Origin: Pseudomonadota bacterium
GTDB lineage: Bacteria > Pseudomonadota > Gammaproteobacteria > Burkholderiales > Burkholderiaceae_D
Assembly: GCA_023420795.1 (NCBI GenBank)
Contig: JAEZVM010000001.1
Location: 1 to 17,641 of the forward strand
DNA: 17,641 bases
Direction of reading: 5' to 3'
Part shown: positions 8,446 to 15,567 of the stretch, one piece after another
Layout of the letters: every line of letters starts with the position of its first letter
Numbering within the stretch: position 1 is the first letter of the stretch
Translations under genes and position numbers: made by a program
The notes under the pieces: generated by a model
What the model saw: only the letters and a program-made list of their open reading frames with translations
Database searches by the model: none
What the model was told of the DNA's origin: nothing

Positions 8446-9549
8446 TTAACCGTGTTTCTTTTCGAAGTCTTTCAGATAATCGACCAGTGCATGCACGCCT
8501 TCGATCGGCATCGCGTTGTAGATCGAGGCGCGCATGCCACCTACCGACTTATGGCCTTTCAGCTGCAGCAGGCCGCGCTCCTTCGCGCCGACCAGGAACG
8601 TATCGTTCAGCGACTCGTCCTTCAGGAAGAACGGTACGTTCATGCGTGAACGGCAATCCTTTGCAACCTTGTTGCTGTAGAAATCGGTCGAATCAAAATA
8701 ACCATACAGCAGCTTCGCCTTGGCGATATTGCGCTGCTCCATCGCCGCCACGCCGCCCTGCCGCTTCAGCCACTGAAATACCAGGCCGGCGATATAGATC
8801 GCGTAAGTCGGCGGCGTGTTGTACATCGAATTGTTTTCCGCAACCAGTTTCCAGTCGAATGCCGACGGGCAGATCGGCAAAGCATGGCCGATCAGATCTT
8901 CCCTCACGATAACCAGAGTCAGGCCGGCAGGGCCGATATTCTTTTGCGCGCCGCCGAAAATTACACCGTATTTCGATACATCAACGGGCCGCGACAGAAT
9001 ATGCGAGGACATGTCCGCAACCAGCGGCGCATTGCCGGTATCCGCGGCCACATCGGGCGTGAAATGGAATTCGACACCGTCGATCGTTTCATTAGTGCAG
9101 ATGTGCACGTAGGCCGCTCCTTTCGACAGCTTCCAGGTGTCGCGCGCCGGAATGGAAGTGAACTTCTCACTTTCCGCTGTGGCCGCGACATTGACGGTGC
9201 AGTACTTCCGCGCTTCCTTGATCGACTTGCTCGACCACGACCCGGTATTGATGAAATCCACTACGGCCGGCTGCGATTTCCTGCCGATAAGGTTCATCGG
9301 GATGATCGCGTTTTCTGCGATCCCGCCGCCCTGCATGAAAAGAATCCGGTAATTCGTCGGCACCTGCAGCAGTTCGCGCAAGTCGCGTTCGGCCGCTTCA
9401 TAAATCGAGACGAATTCCTTGCCGCGATGGCTCATCTCCATCACGGACATGCCACTGCCGTGCCAGTCGAGCATTTCATCGGCAGCCTGCTGCAGCACTT
9501 CCTGCGGCAACATCGCCGGCCCGGCGGAGAAATTATGGAGTCGTGTCAT
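8446..9549 (-). CDS. serC: Phosphoserine aminotransferase
   Basis: A 367-residue class V PLP aminotransferase that makes 3-phosphoserine (serine pathway) and 4-phosphohydroxythreonine (pyridoxal phosphate pathway). It starts MTRLHNFSAGPAMLP, the family N-terminus. His41 and Arg42 in MSHRGKEF match the substrate-binding pair of E. coli SerC, and Lys203 in GGAQKNIGPAG is the Schiff-base lysine. The C-terminal GGMRASIYNAMP holds further phosphate-binding residues. The glycine loop reads QGGGIAENA rather than the HGGGRGQFA of E. coli; I take this as lineage variation. Its ATG overlaps the gyrA stop (ATGA), so it is probably translated by coupling. The PLP product role links it to the aminotransferase steps of the same operon. 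Confidence 0.97.
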   Translation of the reverse strand: MTRLHNFSAGPAMLPQEVLQQAADEMLDWHGSGMSVMEMSHRGKEFVSIYEAAERDLRELLQVPTNYRILFMQGGGIAENAIIPMNLIGRKSQPAVVDFINTGSWSSKSIKEARKYCTVNVAATAESEKFTSIPARDTWKLSKGAAYVHICTNETIDGVEFHFTPDVAADTGNAPLVADMSSHILSRPVDVSKYGVIFGGAQKNIGPAGLTLVIVREDLIGHALPICPSAFDWKLVAENNSMYNTPPTYAIYIAGLVFQWLKRQGGVAAMEQRNIAKAKLLYGYFDSTDFYSNKVAKDCRSRMNVPFFLKDESLNDTFLVGAKERGLLQLKGHKSVGGMRASIYNAMPIEGVHALVDYLKDFEKKHG

Positions 9550-12188
9550 TGCGCCTCCGTGCCGCCAGCATCGGCAGCGTCGGCTTCAGCACTTCCATTT
9601 TCCTCTTCGGCATCGGCTTCAACGATACGCTGCAAGCCGCTCAGCTTGGTGCCATCCTCCACCGCAATCAGGGTCACGCCTTGCGTCGCACGACCCATTT
9701 CGCGAATCTCGGACACGCGGGTACGGATCAACACGCCACCTGTGGTGATCAGCATGATTTCATCCGTCGGCTCGACCAGCGTTGCGGCAACCACCTTGCC
9801 GTTGCGCTCACTGGTCTGGATCGCGATCATGCCCTTGGTGCCGCGACCATGACGGGTGTACTCGGTGATCGGCGTACGCTTGCCGAAGCCGTTTTCGGTT
9901 GCGGTCAGCACCGACTGCTGCTCGTTTTCCGCGACCAGCAGAGCGATTACCTGCTGCCCTTCTTCAAGGTTCATGCCTCGCACGCCACGCGCGGTACGCC
10001 CCATAGGGCGCACGTCGTTTTCATCAAAGCGCACTGCCTTACCTGCGTCCGAGAACAGCATCACGTCATGCTTACCATCGGTCAGCGCAGCACCGATCAG
10101 GAAATCACTTTCGTCCAGATCGACCGCGATGATGCCTGCCTTGCGGGGATTGCTGAATTCGGTCAGCGGTGTTTTCTTGACGGTGCCGAGGCTGGTCGCC
10201 ATGAATACATAGTGGTCCTCGGGGAAGCTGCGATTCTCGCCGGACAGCGGCAGTACCACAGTGATCTTCTCGCCATCCTGCAGCGGGAACATGTTGACGA
10301 TCGGCTTGCCGCGCGAGTTGCGCGAACCCTGCGGCACTTCCCACACCTTCAGCCAATAGAGGCGGCCGCGATTCGAGAAGCATAGGATGTAATCGTGCGT
10401 ATTGGCGATGAACAGCTGATCGATCCAGTCGTCTTCCTTAGTCGCCATTGCCTGCTTGCCGCGGCCACCGCGCTTCTGCGCCCGATATTCGGACACCGGC
10501 TGCGACTTCATGTAACCGGAATGCGACAGGGTGACGACCATGTCCTGCGGCGCGATCAGATCCTCTGTTTCAAGATCGGTTGCATTGAGTTCGATGGCCG
10601 AGCGGCGCGTATCCTTGGCACCATCGCCGTATTCATTCTTGGCTGCGTTCAGCTCGTCGGTAATGATGGCGGTAACACGCTCGGGTTTGGCGAGAATATC
10701 CAGCAGATCAGCGATCTGCGCCATCACTTCCTTGTACTCGTTGACGATCTTGTCCTGCTCCAGGCCGGTCAGGCGCTGCAGGCGCATCTGCAAAATTTCC
10801 TGCGCCTGTTCATCGGACAGCTTGTACAAGCCATCCGGCTGGATGCCGTAATGCTTCGGCAGATTCTCGGGACGGAAGGCGTCGATGCCGCCTGCGTTTT
10901 CCGCGCCGGTACGCGCCAGCATTTCGCGCACCAGAGAGGAGTCCCAGGCGCGCGCCATCAGTTCGGATTTCGCGATCGGCGGCGTCGGCGCGGCCTTGAT
11001 GATTGCGATGAAATCATCAATGTTTGCCAGCGCAACTGCCAGGCCTTCCAGCACATGACCGCGCTCGCGCGCCTTGCGCAGTTCGAACACGGTGCGGCGC
11101 GTAACGACTTCGCGACGGTGCGACAGGAAGCACTCCAGCATCTGCTTCAGGTTCAGCAGCTTCGGCTGACCATCGACCAGCGCAACCATGTTCATGCCGA
11201 ACGTGTCCTGCAACTGGGTCTGCTTGTACAGGTTGTTGAGCACCACCTCCGGTACTTCGCCGCGCTTGAGTTCGATCACGACACGCATGCCCGACTTGTC
11301 GGATTCGTCGCGGATGTCGGAGATGCCTTCGAGTTTCTTGTCGCGCACCAGTTCGGCGATACGTTCCAGCAGCGACTTCTTGTTCACCTGGTACGGCAGC
11401 TCATCAACGATGATCGCGGTACGGTTGTCCTTGCCGAACTCCTCGAAATGCGTCTTGGCGCGCATCACCACCCGGCCTCGCCCGGTACGATAGCCGTCGC
11501 GCACGCCCGACACGCCATAAATGATGCCCGCAGTCGGAAAATCAGGTGCCGGGATAATCTCGATCAGTTCATCCACCGAGCATTCCGGGCTGCGCAGCAC
11601 ATGCAGTGCGCCGTTAATGACTTCCGAGATGTTATGCGGCGGAATATTGGTCGCCATGCCGACCGCAATGCCGGAAGAACCGTTGATCAGCAGGTTGGGA
11701 ATGCGTGTGGGCAGTACCGACGGCTCCTTTTCCTTGCCGTCGTAGTTGGGTACAAAATCGACAGTTTCCTTTTCGATGTCGGCCAGCAGTTCGCTGGAAA
11801 TCCTGTCGAGACGGCACTCGGTATATCGCATCGCCGCGGCATTATCGCCATCGACCGAACCGAAATTGCCCTGGCCATCCACCAATGTGTAGCGCAGCGA
11901 GAAGTCCTGCGCCATGCGCACCAGCGTGTCGTAGATCGCCTGGTCGCCGTGCGGGTGGTACTTACCCATCACCTCTCCGACCACGCGCGCGCACTTCACA
12001 TACGGCCGGTTCCACACATTGTTCGTTTCATGCATCGCGTACAAAACGCGGCGATGCACCGGCTTCAGGCCGTCGCGCACGTCGGGAAGGGCGCGCCCCA
12101 CGATCACGCTCATCGCGTAATCGAGATAACTCTTGCGCATCTCTTCTTCGAGGGAAATCGGGATAGTCTCTTTGGCGAATTGATCCAT
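9546..12188 (-). CDS. gyrA: DNA gyrase subunit A
   Basis: An 880-residue type II topoisomerase subunit that cuts and rejoins DNA and, with GyrB, adds negative supercoils. The catalytic Tyr122 lies in AAAMRYTE. The breakage-reunion domain runs to about residue 520. The C-terminal beta-pinwheel begins with the GyrA box QKRGGRG at 571-577, which distinguishes GyrA from ParC. The last 25 residues form an acidic tail (EADAEEENG...). In the quinolone-resistance region residue 83 is Gln (GDQAIYDT), where E. coli has Ser; Asp87 is kept. It is the first gene of the minus-strand series and overlaps serC by four bases. The start MDQFAKETIPISL fits the family length; no strong ribosome binding site is seen. 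Confidence 0.98.
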   Translation of the reverse strand: MDQFAKETIPISLEEEMRKSYLDYAMSVIVGRALPDVRDGLKPVHRRVLYAMHETNNVWNRPYVKCARVVGEVMGKYHPHGDQAIYDTLVRMAQDFSLRYTLVDGQGNFGSVDGDNAAAMRYTECRLDRISSELLADIEKETVDFVPNYDGKEKEPSVLPTRIPNLLINGSSGIAVGMATNIPPHNISEVINGALHVLRSPECSVDELIEIIPAPDFPTAGIIYGVSGVRDGYRTGRGRVVMRAKTHFEEFGKDNRTAIIVDELPYQVNKKSLLERIAELVRDKKLEGISDIRDESDKSGMRVVIELKRGEVPEVVLNNLYKQTQLQDTFGMNMVALVDGQPKLLNLKQMLECFLSHRREVVTRRTVFELRKARERGHVLEGLAVALANIDDFIAIIKAAPTPPIAKSELMARAWDSSLVREMLARTGAENAGGIDAFRPENLPKHYGIQPDGLYKLSDEQAQEILQMRLQRLTGLEQDKIVNEYKEVMAQIADLLDILAKPERVTAIITDELNAAKNEYGDGAKDTRRSAIELNATDLETEDLIAPQDMVVTLSHSGYMKSQPVSEYRAQKRGGRGKQAMATKEDDWIDQLFIANTHDYILCFSNRGRLYWLKVWEVPQGSRNSRGKPIVNMFPLQDGEKITVVLPLSGENRSFPEDHYVFMATSLGTVKKTPLTEFSNPRKAGIIAVDLDESDFLIGAALTDGKHDVMLFSDAGKAVRFDENDVRPMGRTARGVRGMNLEEGQQVIALLVAENEQQSVLTATENGFGKRTPITEYTRHGRGTKGMIAIQTSERNGKVVAATLVEPTDEIMLITTGGVLIRTRVSEIREMGRATQGVTLIAVEDGTKLSGLQRIVEADAEEENGSAEADAADAGGTEAQ

Positions 12189-12243
12189 TGGCGAGTCGGC
12201 CTATTGTGCTGAAGTATGCGAGATTTCAGTGCCGGCACCGTCT

Positions 12244-12255
12244 GACGGTACCGTC
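12244..12255. promoter_or_regulatory. Perfect 12-bp palindrome in the gyrA leader
   Basis: GACGGTACCGTC is a perfect palindrome. ACCGTCTG also occurs twice here as a direct repeat (12237-12244 and 12250-12257), so the site has both symmetries. It lies between the proposed gyrA -10 box and the gyrA start, where a bound protein or an RNA hairpin could affect gyrA. No matching regulator is recognised. Confidence 0.4.
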
Positions 12256-12268
12256 TGCGAAACGTTGG

Positions 12269-12297
12269 ATTTTAGCACGCCCCCTCCCCCTACCGAA
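12269..12297 (-). promoter_or_regulatory. Probable gyrA promoter
   Basis: On the minus strand TTCGGT (12292-12297), a 17-base spacer and TAAAAT (12269-12274) form a sigma-70-like pair with a good -10 and a weak -35. It would start transcription near 12262, giving a leader of about 75 bases with a palindrome in it. The spacer holds a C-rich tract (G-rich on the minus strand). Confidence 0.45.
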
Positions 12298-12415
12298 CGA
12301 GGCGCTTACTGTTCTCCCAATACCCCATAGCAGAGAGGCAATTTCGTTGAAAGTATGTTTAAATTAAGTTTTCCAATTGCAACATAACGCCCCTTCTCAA
12401 CCTGCCCATAAAAAG

Positions 12416-13090
12416 ATGATGATGAAAAACTTCGCCCTCAGCCTGATTCTCGGCCTCAGCGCGGCAAGCGCATTTGCCCAAACAGCCTCGGACATTCAAG
12501 CAAACCCGACAAAAAGCATGTACGTGCAGGACGGGAGAGGAGTGATTGCTCGCAGCCCCTTCGGGCTGTGCTGGCGTACCGGCTATTGGACCCCGGCCGA
12601 CGCGGTAGCAGGCTGTGATGGCGAATTAGTACCGCCGATAGCAAAAGCCACCGCACCGGCTATCGCTACGCCTGCACAACCTGCACCTGTGCCTGCAGCA
12701 CCGAAACGCTGCGACTTCAGCACCACCCTTAGTAGCGACCAGACCTTCGCATTCAACAAGGCTGTGCTGAACAATGCCGCCAAGAAGCGCATCGATGAAG
12801 AAGTGCTCGCCAAGCTGGCCGGCTGCGCGAAAGTCGATATCGTTCTCATTACCGGCCATACCGACCGTCTCGGATCGCACCAATACAATCAAAAACTCTC
12901 GGAGAAGCGGGCAAACGCGGTCGCCGGGTATTTGAAGAGCAAGGGCGTAACGGCTGAAATCGACACCTTGGGCGCTGGCAAAACACAGTCCGTCAAGGCA
13001 TGCGATGACAAACTTCCACGTACTCAGCTCATTGAATGTCTTGCAGCGAACCGTCGCGTCGTTATCGAGGCGCGCGGACTGGCGAGGTAA
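12416..13090 (+). CDS. OmpA-like outer-membrane protein, cysteine-rich paralogue
   Basis: A 224-residue exported protein. Residues 1-21 form a signal peptide (KNFALSLILGLSAASAFA, cut before Gln). A conserved block at about 36-71 holds GVIARSPFGLCWRTGYWTPA and a second Cys. A short Pro/Ala linker (about 79-96) leads to a C-terminal OmpA domain (about 99-223) with Asp150 and Arg165 in GHTDRLG and LSEKRA, the pair that contacts diaminopimelate of peptidoglycan in OmpA. There is no beta-barrel. Cysteines at 99, 137, 196 and 208 suggest disulphides in the OmpA domain; they are absent from the neighbour. ATGs at 12416, 12419 and 12422 are all possible, and a TTG lies upstream at 12377; only a weak AAAAG site precedes them. 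The likely role is tethering the outer membrane to the cell wall. Confidence 0.88.
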   Translation: MMMKNFALSLILGLSAASAFAQTASDIQANPTKSMYVQDGRGVIARSPFGLCWRTGYWTPADAVAGCDGELVPPIAKATAPAIATPAQPAPVPAAPKRCDFSTTLSSDQTFAFNKAVLNNAAKKRIDEEVLAKLAGCAKVDIVLITGHTDRLGSHQYNQKLSEKRANAVAGYLKSKGVTAEIDTLGAGKTQSVKACDDKLPRTQLIECLAANRRVVIEARGLAR

Positions 13091-13096
13091 GTCAAA

Positions 13097-13123
13097 GGGT
13101 TCCTGCCGTACCGACAGGAACCC
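13097..13123 (+). terminator. Stem-loop after the first ompA-like gene
   Basis: A 9-bp perfect stem (GGGTTCCTG / CAGGAACCC) with a 9-base loop begins six bases after the stop codon. No clear T run follows, so it may be a weak terminator or an mRNA-stabilising hairpin. A second hairpin (13133-13155, GCGTTGT / ACAACGC with an inner GC/GC pair and AAAA loop) follows at once. Confidence 0.5.
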
Positions 13124-13176
13124 ATAGATGTCGCGTTGTAGCAAAAGCACAACGCATGATTAAAAACGCCATGCGG

Positions 13177-13195
13177 TTGATTTAGCAATAATCAA
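13177..13195. repeat. Inverted repeat upstream of the second ompA-like gene
   Basis: TTGATT (13177-13182) and AATCAA (13190-13195) are separated by seven bases. It lies about 70 bases before the proposed -35 box of the second ompA-like gene, in an AT-rich stretch. It could be an operator; no regulator is recognised. Confidence 0.3.
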
Positions 13196-13263
13196 TGGTT
13201 ATTCTCGCTATGGCAAAATATGCTTATCTAAAGATCATTGCAAGTGAACAACCTTAGCAAAAA

Positions 13264-13291
13264 TTGATCTAATAAAGTACAGTGCTATTGT
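13264..13291 (+). promoter_or_regulatory. Possible promoter of the second ompA-like gene
   Basis: TTGATC (13264-13269), a 16-base spacer and TATTGT (13286-13291) resemble a sigma-70 promoter, inside an AT-rich region. It would give a leader of about 50 bases ending in a good AGAGGA ribosome binding site. A separate promoter fits with the hairpins that end the first gene. Confidence 0.4.
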
Positions 13292-13347
13292 TTAAGCATT
13301 ATCTGTTGCGCAGTCCATCTGCGGATATCTCACCCAAGAGGAAAAAT

Positions 13348-13992
13348 ATGAATAAATTAGCAAAACTCATCTTTGCTGCATCCGCAGTCGCTTCCTTCTC
13401 CGCTTCGGCACAGGAAAACATTCAGGCCAAGACGCCGAATAGCGCCTATCTGCAAGACAGCCGCGGCGTGATCGCCCGTGATCCGTTCGGCCTGTGCTGG
13501 AGGACGGGCTACTGGACCCCAGCCGACGCAGTCGGTGGCTGCGATGGCGAACTGGTCAAGGCAGCGGCACCCGCTCCTGCAGCAGCACCGGCCCCCGCTC
13601 CGGCACCTGCTCCCGCTCCGGCACCGGCACCGACTTCTGAAAAAGTCACGTTCGCTGCAGACACCTTCTTCGACTTCGACAAGGCCGTTCTGAAACCGGA
13701 CGGCAAGGCCAAGCTGGACGATCTCACCTCTAAGCTCCAAGGCATGAATCTGGAAGTTGTGATCGCCGTTGGCCACGCAGATGCCGTCGGTTCCGACACC
13801 TACAACCAGAAGCTGTCGGTACGTCGCGCTGAAGCCGTCAAGGCCTATCTGGTATCCAAAGGCGTCGAAGCAAATCGCGTTTATACCGAAGGCAAGGGTG
13901 AAAAGCAGCCGGTCGCCGACAATAAGACCTCTGCTGGCCGCGCCAAGAACCGTCGCGTAGAAATCGAAGTCGTGGGCACCCGTACCCGATAA
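13348..13992 (+). CDS. OmpA-like outer-membrane protein with Ala-Pro linker
   Basis: A 214-residue protein. The signal peptide MNKLAKLIFAASAVASFSASA is cut before Gln22. A block at about 34-69 (GVIARDPFGLCWRTGYWTPA, then GGCDGELV) is nearly identical to that of the preceding gene. An Ala-Pro linker spans residues 72-95. The C-terminal OmpA domain (about 98-210) has TFFDFDKAVLKPDG, then GHADAVG with Asp145 and VRRAEAV with Arg160, the peptidoglycan-binding pair, and ends AKNRRVEIEVVG. No beta-barrel is present, so it belongs to the short betaproteobacterial OmpA-like group and probably links outer membrane and cell wall. The start is set by AGAGGA seven bases before the ATG. It has its own likely promoter and a strong terminator. 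Confidence 0.92.
   Translation: MNKLAKLIFAASAVASFSASAQENIQAKTPNSAYLQDSRGVIARDPFGLCWRTGYWTPADAVGGCDGELVKAAAPAPAAAPAPAPAPAPAPAPAPTSEKVTFAADTFFDFDKAVLKPDGKAKLDDLTSKLQGMNLEVVIAVGHADAVGSDTYNQKLSVRRAEAVKAYLVSKGVEANRVYTEGKGEKQPVADNKTSAGRAKNRRVEIEVVGTRTR
13561..13632 (+). repeat. Ala-Pro coding repeat (linker)
   Basis: A run of GCN-CCN codon pairs encodes alternating Ala and Pro, with a few extra Ala, at residues 72-95 of the second OmpA-like protein. It forms a stiff extended spacer between the N-terminal block and the OmpA domain. Such tracts can change length by slippage. Confidence 0.85.
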
Positions 13993-14009
13993 TTGATTCT
14001 CCGCGAATC

Positions 14010-14034
14010 AACCCCGCTTCGGCGGGGTTTTTTT
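14010..14034 (+). terminator. Rho-independent terminator after the second ompA-like gene
   Basis: An 8-bp perfect stem (AACCCCGC / GCGGGGTT) closes a TTCG tetraloop and runs into a row of seven T residues. It ends transcription 18 bases after the stop and separates the OmpA-like genes from ubiG. Confidence 0.95.
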
Positions 14035-14055
14035 ATGCCTGTTGATCCCTTAATA

Positions 14056-14085
14056 TCAACAGCTTCCCCATATTCTCGCTATTAT
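14056..14085 (+). promoter_or_regulatory. Possible ubiG promoter giving a leaderless mRNA
   Basis: TATTAT (14080-14085) is a good -10 box, with TCAACA (14056-14061) as a weak -35 at 18-base spacing. The expected start of transcription, about 7 bases past the -10, falls at or next to the ubiG ATG (14093). No ribosome binding site precedes that ATG. A GTTGAT / ATCAAC inverted repeat (14041-14060) overlaps the -35. Confidence 0.4.
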
Positions 14086-14092
14086 TCATTCC

Positions 14093-14788
14093 ATGAACGC
14101 CGATCCTCTAGAACTCCAAAAATTCAGCGAATTGGCCCACCGCTGGTGGGATCCGACTTCAGAATTCCGCCCATTGCATGAAATCAATCCACTCAGGCTT
14201 GAGTGGATCAATGCACGCGTTCCGTTAGCGGGAAAAACCGTTGCTGACATCGGCTGCGGAGGAGGTATCCTGGCCGAATCCATGGCACTAAAAGGCGCCA
14301 AGGTCACCGGCATCGACTTGTCGGAGAAGGCGCTTAAGGTCGCCGACCTGCACAGCCTCGAATCGGGCGTGCAGGTACGTTATGAATTGATCTCTGCCGA
14401 ACAGCTGGCTGCGCAGGAGCCCGGTAGCTACGATGTAGTGACCTGCATGGAAATGCTGGAGCATGTTCCGGATCCTGCCTCCGTCGTTCAGGCCTGTGCG
14501 ACACTCGTCAAACCCGGAGGACATGTCTTCTTCTCGACGATTAACCGCAATCCGAAGTCATATCTCTTTGCGGTAATTGGAGCGGAATACTTGTTGCGCA
14601 TGCTACCTAAAGGCACACACGACTACGCAAAATTCATTACACCGGCTGAATTGGCACAATTCATACGCAACGCCGGACTGACGCTCAACACGCTGAAGGG
14701 TATGGGCTACAATCCGCTCACAAAAATGTATTCCCTCAATCAGGACACCGACGTCAACTATCTGGTTGCATGTACACGCCCTGCATAA
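14093..14788 (+). CDS. ubiG: Ubiquinone biosynthesis O-methyltransferase
   Basis: A 231-residue SAM-dependent methyltransferase that makes both O-methylations in ubiquinone synthesis (on the 2-polyprenyl-6-hydroxyphenol and demethylubiquinol intermediates). N-terminal FSELAHRWWDP and FRPLHEINPLRLEWI are UbiG signatures. The SAM site is VADIGCGGGILAE (about residues 50-62) with the acidic GIDLS at 73-77, then MEMLEHVPDP. The stretch YLLRMLPKGTHDY (about 165-177) matches the UbiG membrane-contact region. Its length is close to E. coli UbiG (240). No ribosome binding site is visible before the ATG. A HAD phosphatase follows 83 bp downstream in the same direction, a pairing also seen in pseudomonads. 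Confidence 0.96.
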   Translation: MNADPLELQKFSELAHRWWDPTSEFRPLHEINPLRLEWINARVPLAGKTVADIGCGGGILAESMALKGAKVTGIDLSEKALKVADLHSLESGVQVRYELISAEQLAAQEPGSYDVVTCMEMLEHVPDPASVVQACATLVKPGGHVFFSTINRNPKSYLFAVIGAEYLLRMLPKGTHDYAKFITPAELAQFIRNAGLTLNTLKGMGYNPLTKMYSLNQDTDVNYLVACTRPA

Positions 14789-14797
14789 GCAACGCTT

Positions 14798-14841
14798 GAG
14801 AGGCGGACCTGCGCCTAGCCTCGGCACGAGAGACGCCTCTC
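14798..14841. repeat. 8-bp inverted repeat between ubiG and the phosphatase gene
   Basis: GAGAGGCG (14798-14805) and CGCCTCTC (14834-14841) can pair around a 28-base loop in the ubiG-phosphatase spacer. No T run follows, so it is not a clear terminator. Confidence 0.35.
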
Positions 14842-14871
14842 CATCTGGAACCTCCGACAATAAATTCGATC

Positions 14872-15537
14872 ATGCCCTTAGCTTCACCGCGCGCCGTCCT
14901 GTTCGATCTTGACGGCACACTCGCCGATACTGCTCCGGACCTTGCGGGAGCAATCAATCGTGTGCGCATACAGCGCGGACTGGAACCCACATCCTACGAG
15001 CTGCTCCGCCCGGTTGCCTCCGCGGGTGCCCGCGGGCTGATCGGCGCGTCCTTCGGACTGAAACCGGAAGATGCCGGCTATGAGGAATTGCGTAATGCCT
15101 TTCTTGATAGCTACGAGGCCTCCATAGCCATCGAAAGCCGCCTGTTTGAAGGAATCGAAGCACTGCTGACTCAACTGGAAGAGCGCGGCTTACAGTGGGG
15201 CATCGTAACCAACAAGGCAGCACGCTTCACCGATCGACTCGTACCACGTATCGGCCTGCAGCACGCGGGCTGCGTGATCTCTGGCGATACGACACCTCAT
15301 TCCAAGCCTCATCCCGCGCCATTGCTGGAAGCGGCCCGTCGCCTGAGCCTCTCCGCACAGGAGTGCTGGTACGTAGGTGACGACCTGCGCGATGTCCAGG
15401 CAGGACAAGCTGCAGGAATGACGGCGATTGCGGCGGCATGGGGTTACTGCGGTCATGTTGAGCCATCCGGCTGGGGCGCCGATGCATTAATTGCAGCCCC
15501 CTTGGACCTGCTGAAATTAATTGGCGAAGCCTCTTGA
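14872..15537 (+). CDS. HAD phosphatase of the Gph/MupP group
   Basis: A 221-residue haloacid-dehalogenase hydrolase. Motif I is FDLDGT with nucleophile Asp12 and acid Asp14; motif II is the Thr of WGIVTNKAARF (about 109-119); motif III is the Lys of SKPHPAPL; motif IV is YVGDDLRDVQAG. The helical cap after motif I contains ASAGARGLIGASFGL. Standard annotation would be phosphoglycolate phosphatase (gph). However, GAR..I..SFG in the cap, GDDLRD in motif IV, the WGADALI tail and the position right after ubiG recall MupP, the N-acetylmuramate-6-phosphate phosphatase of peptidoglycan recycling in Pseudomonas and relatives. I cannot settle this without a tree. The start is the only good ATG; no clear ribosome binding site. 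tmRNA follows. Confidence 0.9.
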   Translation: MPLASPRAVLFDLDGTLADTAPDLAGAINRVRIQRGLEPTSYELLRPVASAGARGLIGASFGLKPEDAGYEELRNAFLDSYEASIAIESRLFEGIEALLTQLEERGLQWGIVTNKAARFTDRLVPRIGLQHAGCVISGDTTPHSKPHPAPLLEAARRLSLSAQECWYVGDDLRDVQAGQAAGMTAIAAAWGYCGHVEPSGWGADALIAAPLDLLKLIGEAS

Positions 15538-15567
15538 ACTCCAAAGGCTTTGCCCCATCTTATGCAG

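Noticed and set aside
10395..12212. Long plus-strand open frame (605 codons) opposite gyrA
   Set aside because: The minus strand clearly encodes GyrA with all motifs. The plus-strand product has no recognisable domain and is rich in His, Arg, Gln and Asp, as expected of an antisense frame in GC-biased DNA.
12341..12376. TTGAAA as the -35 box of the first ompA-like promoter
   Set aside because: No acceptable -10 box lies 15 to 18 bases downstream; the AT-rich stretch may help a promoter but I cannot place it.
13561..13632. Short repeats as a CRISPR or minisatellite
   Set aside because: The repeat is in frame and encodes an Ala-Pro linker; there are no spacers or equal repeat units.
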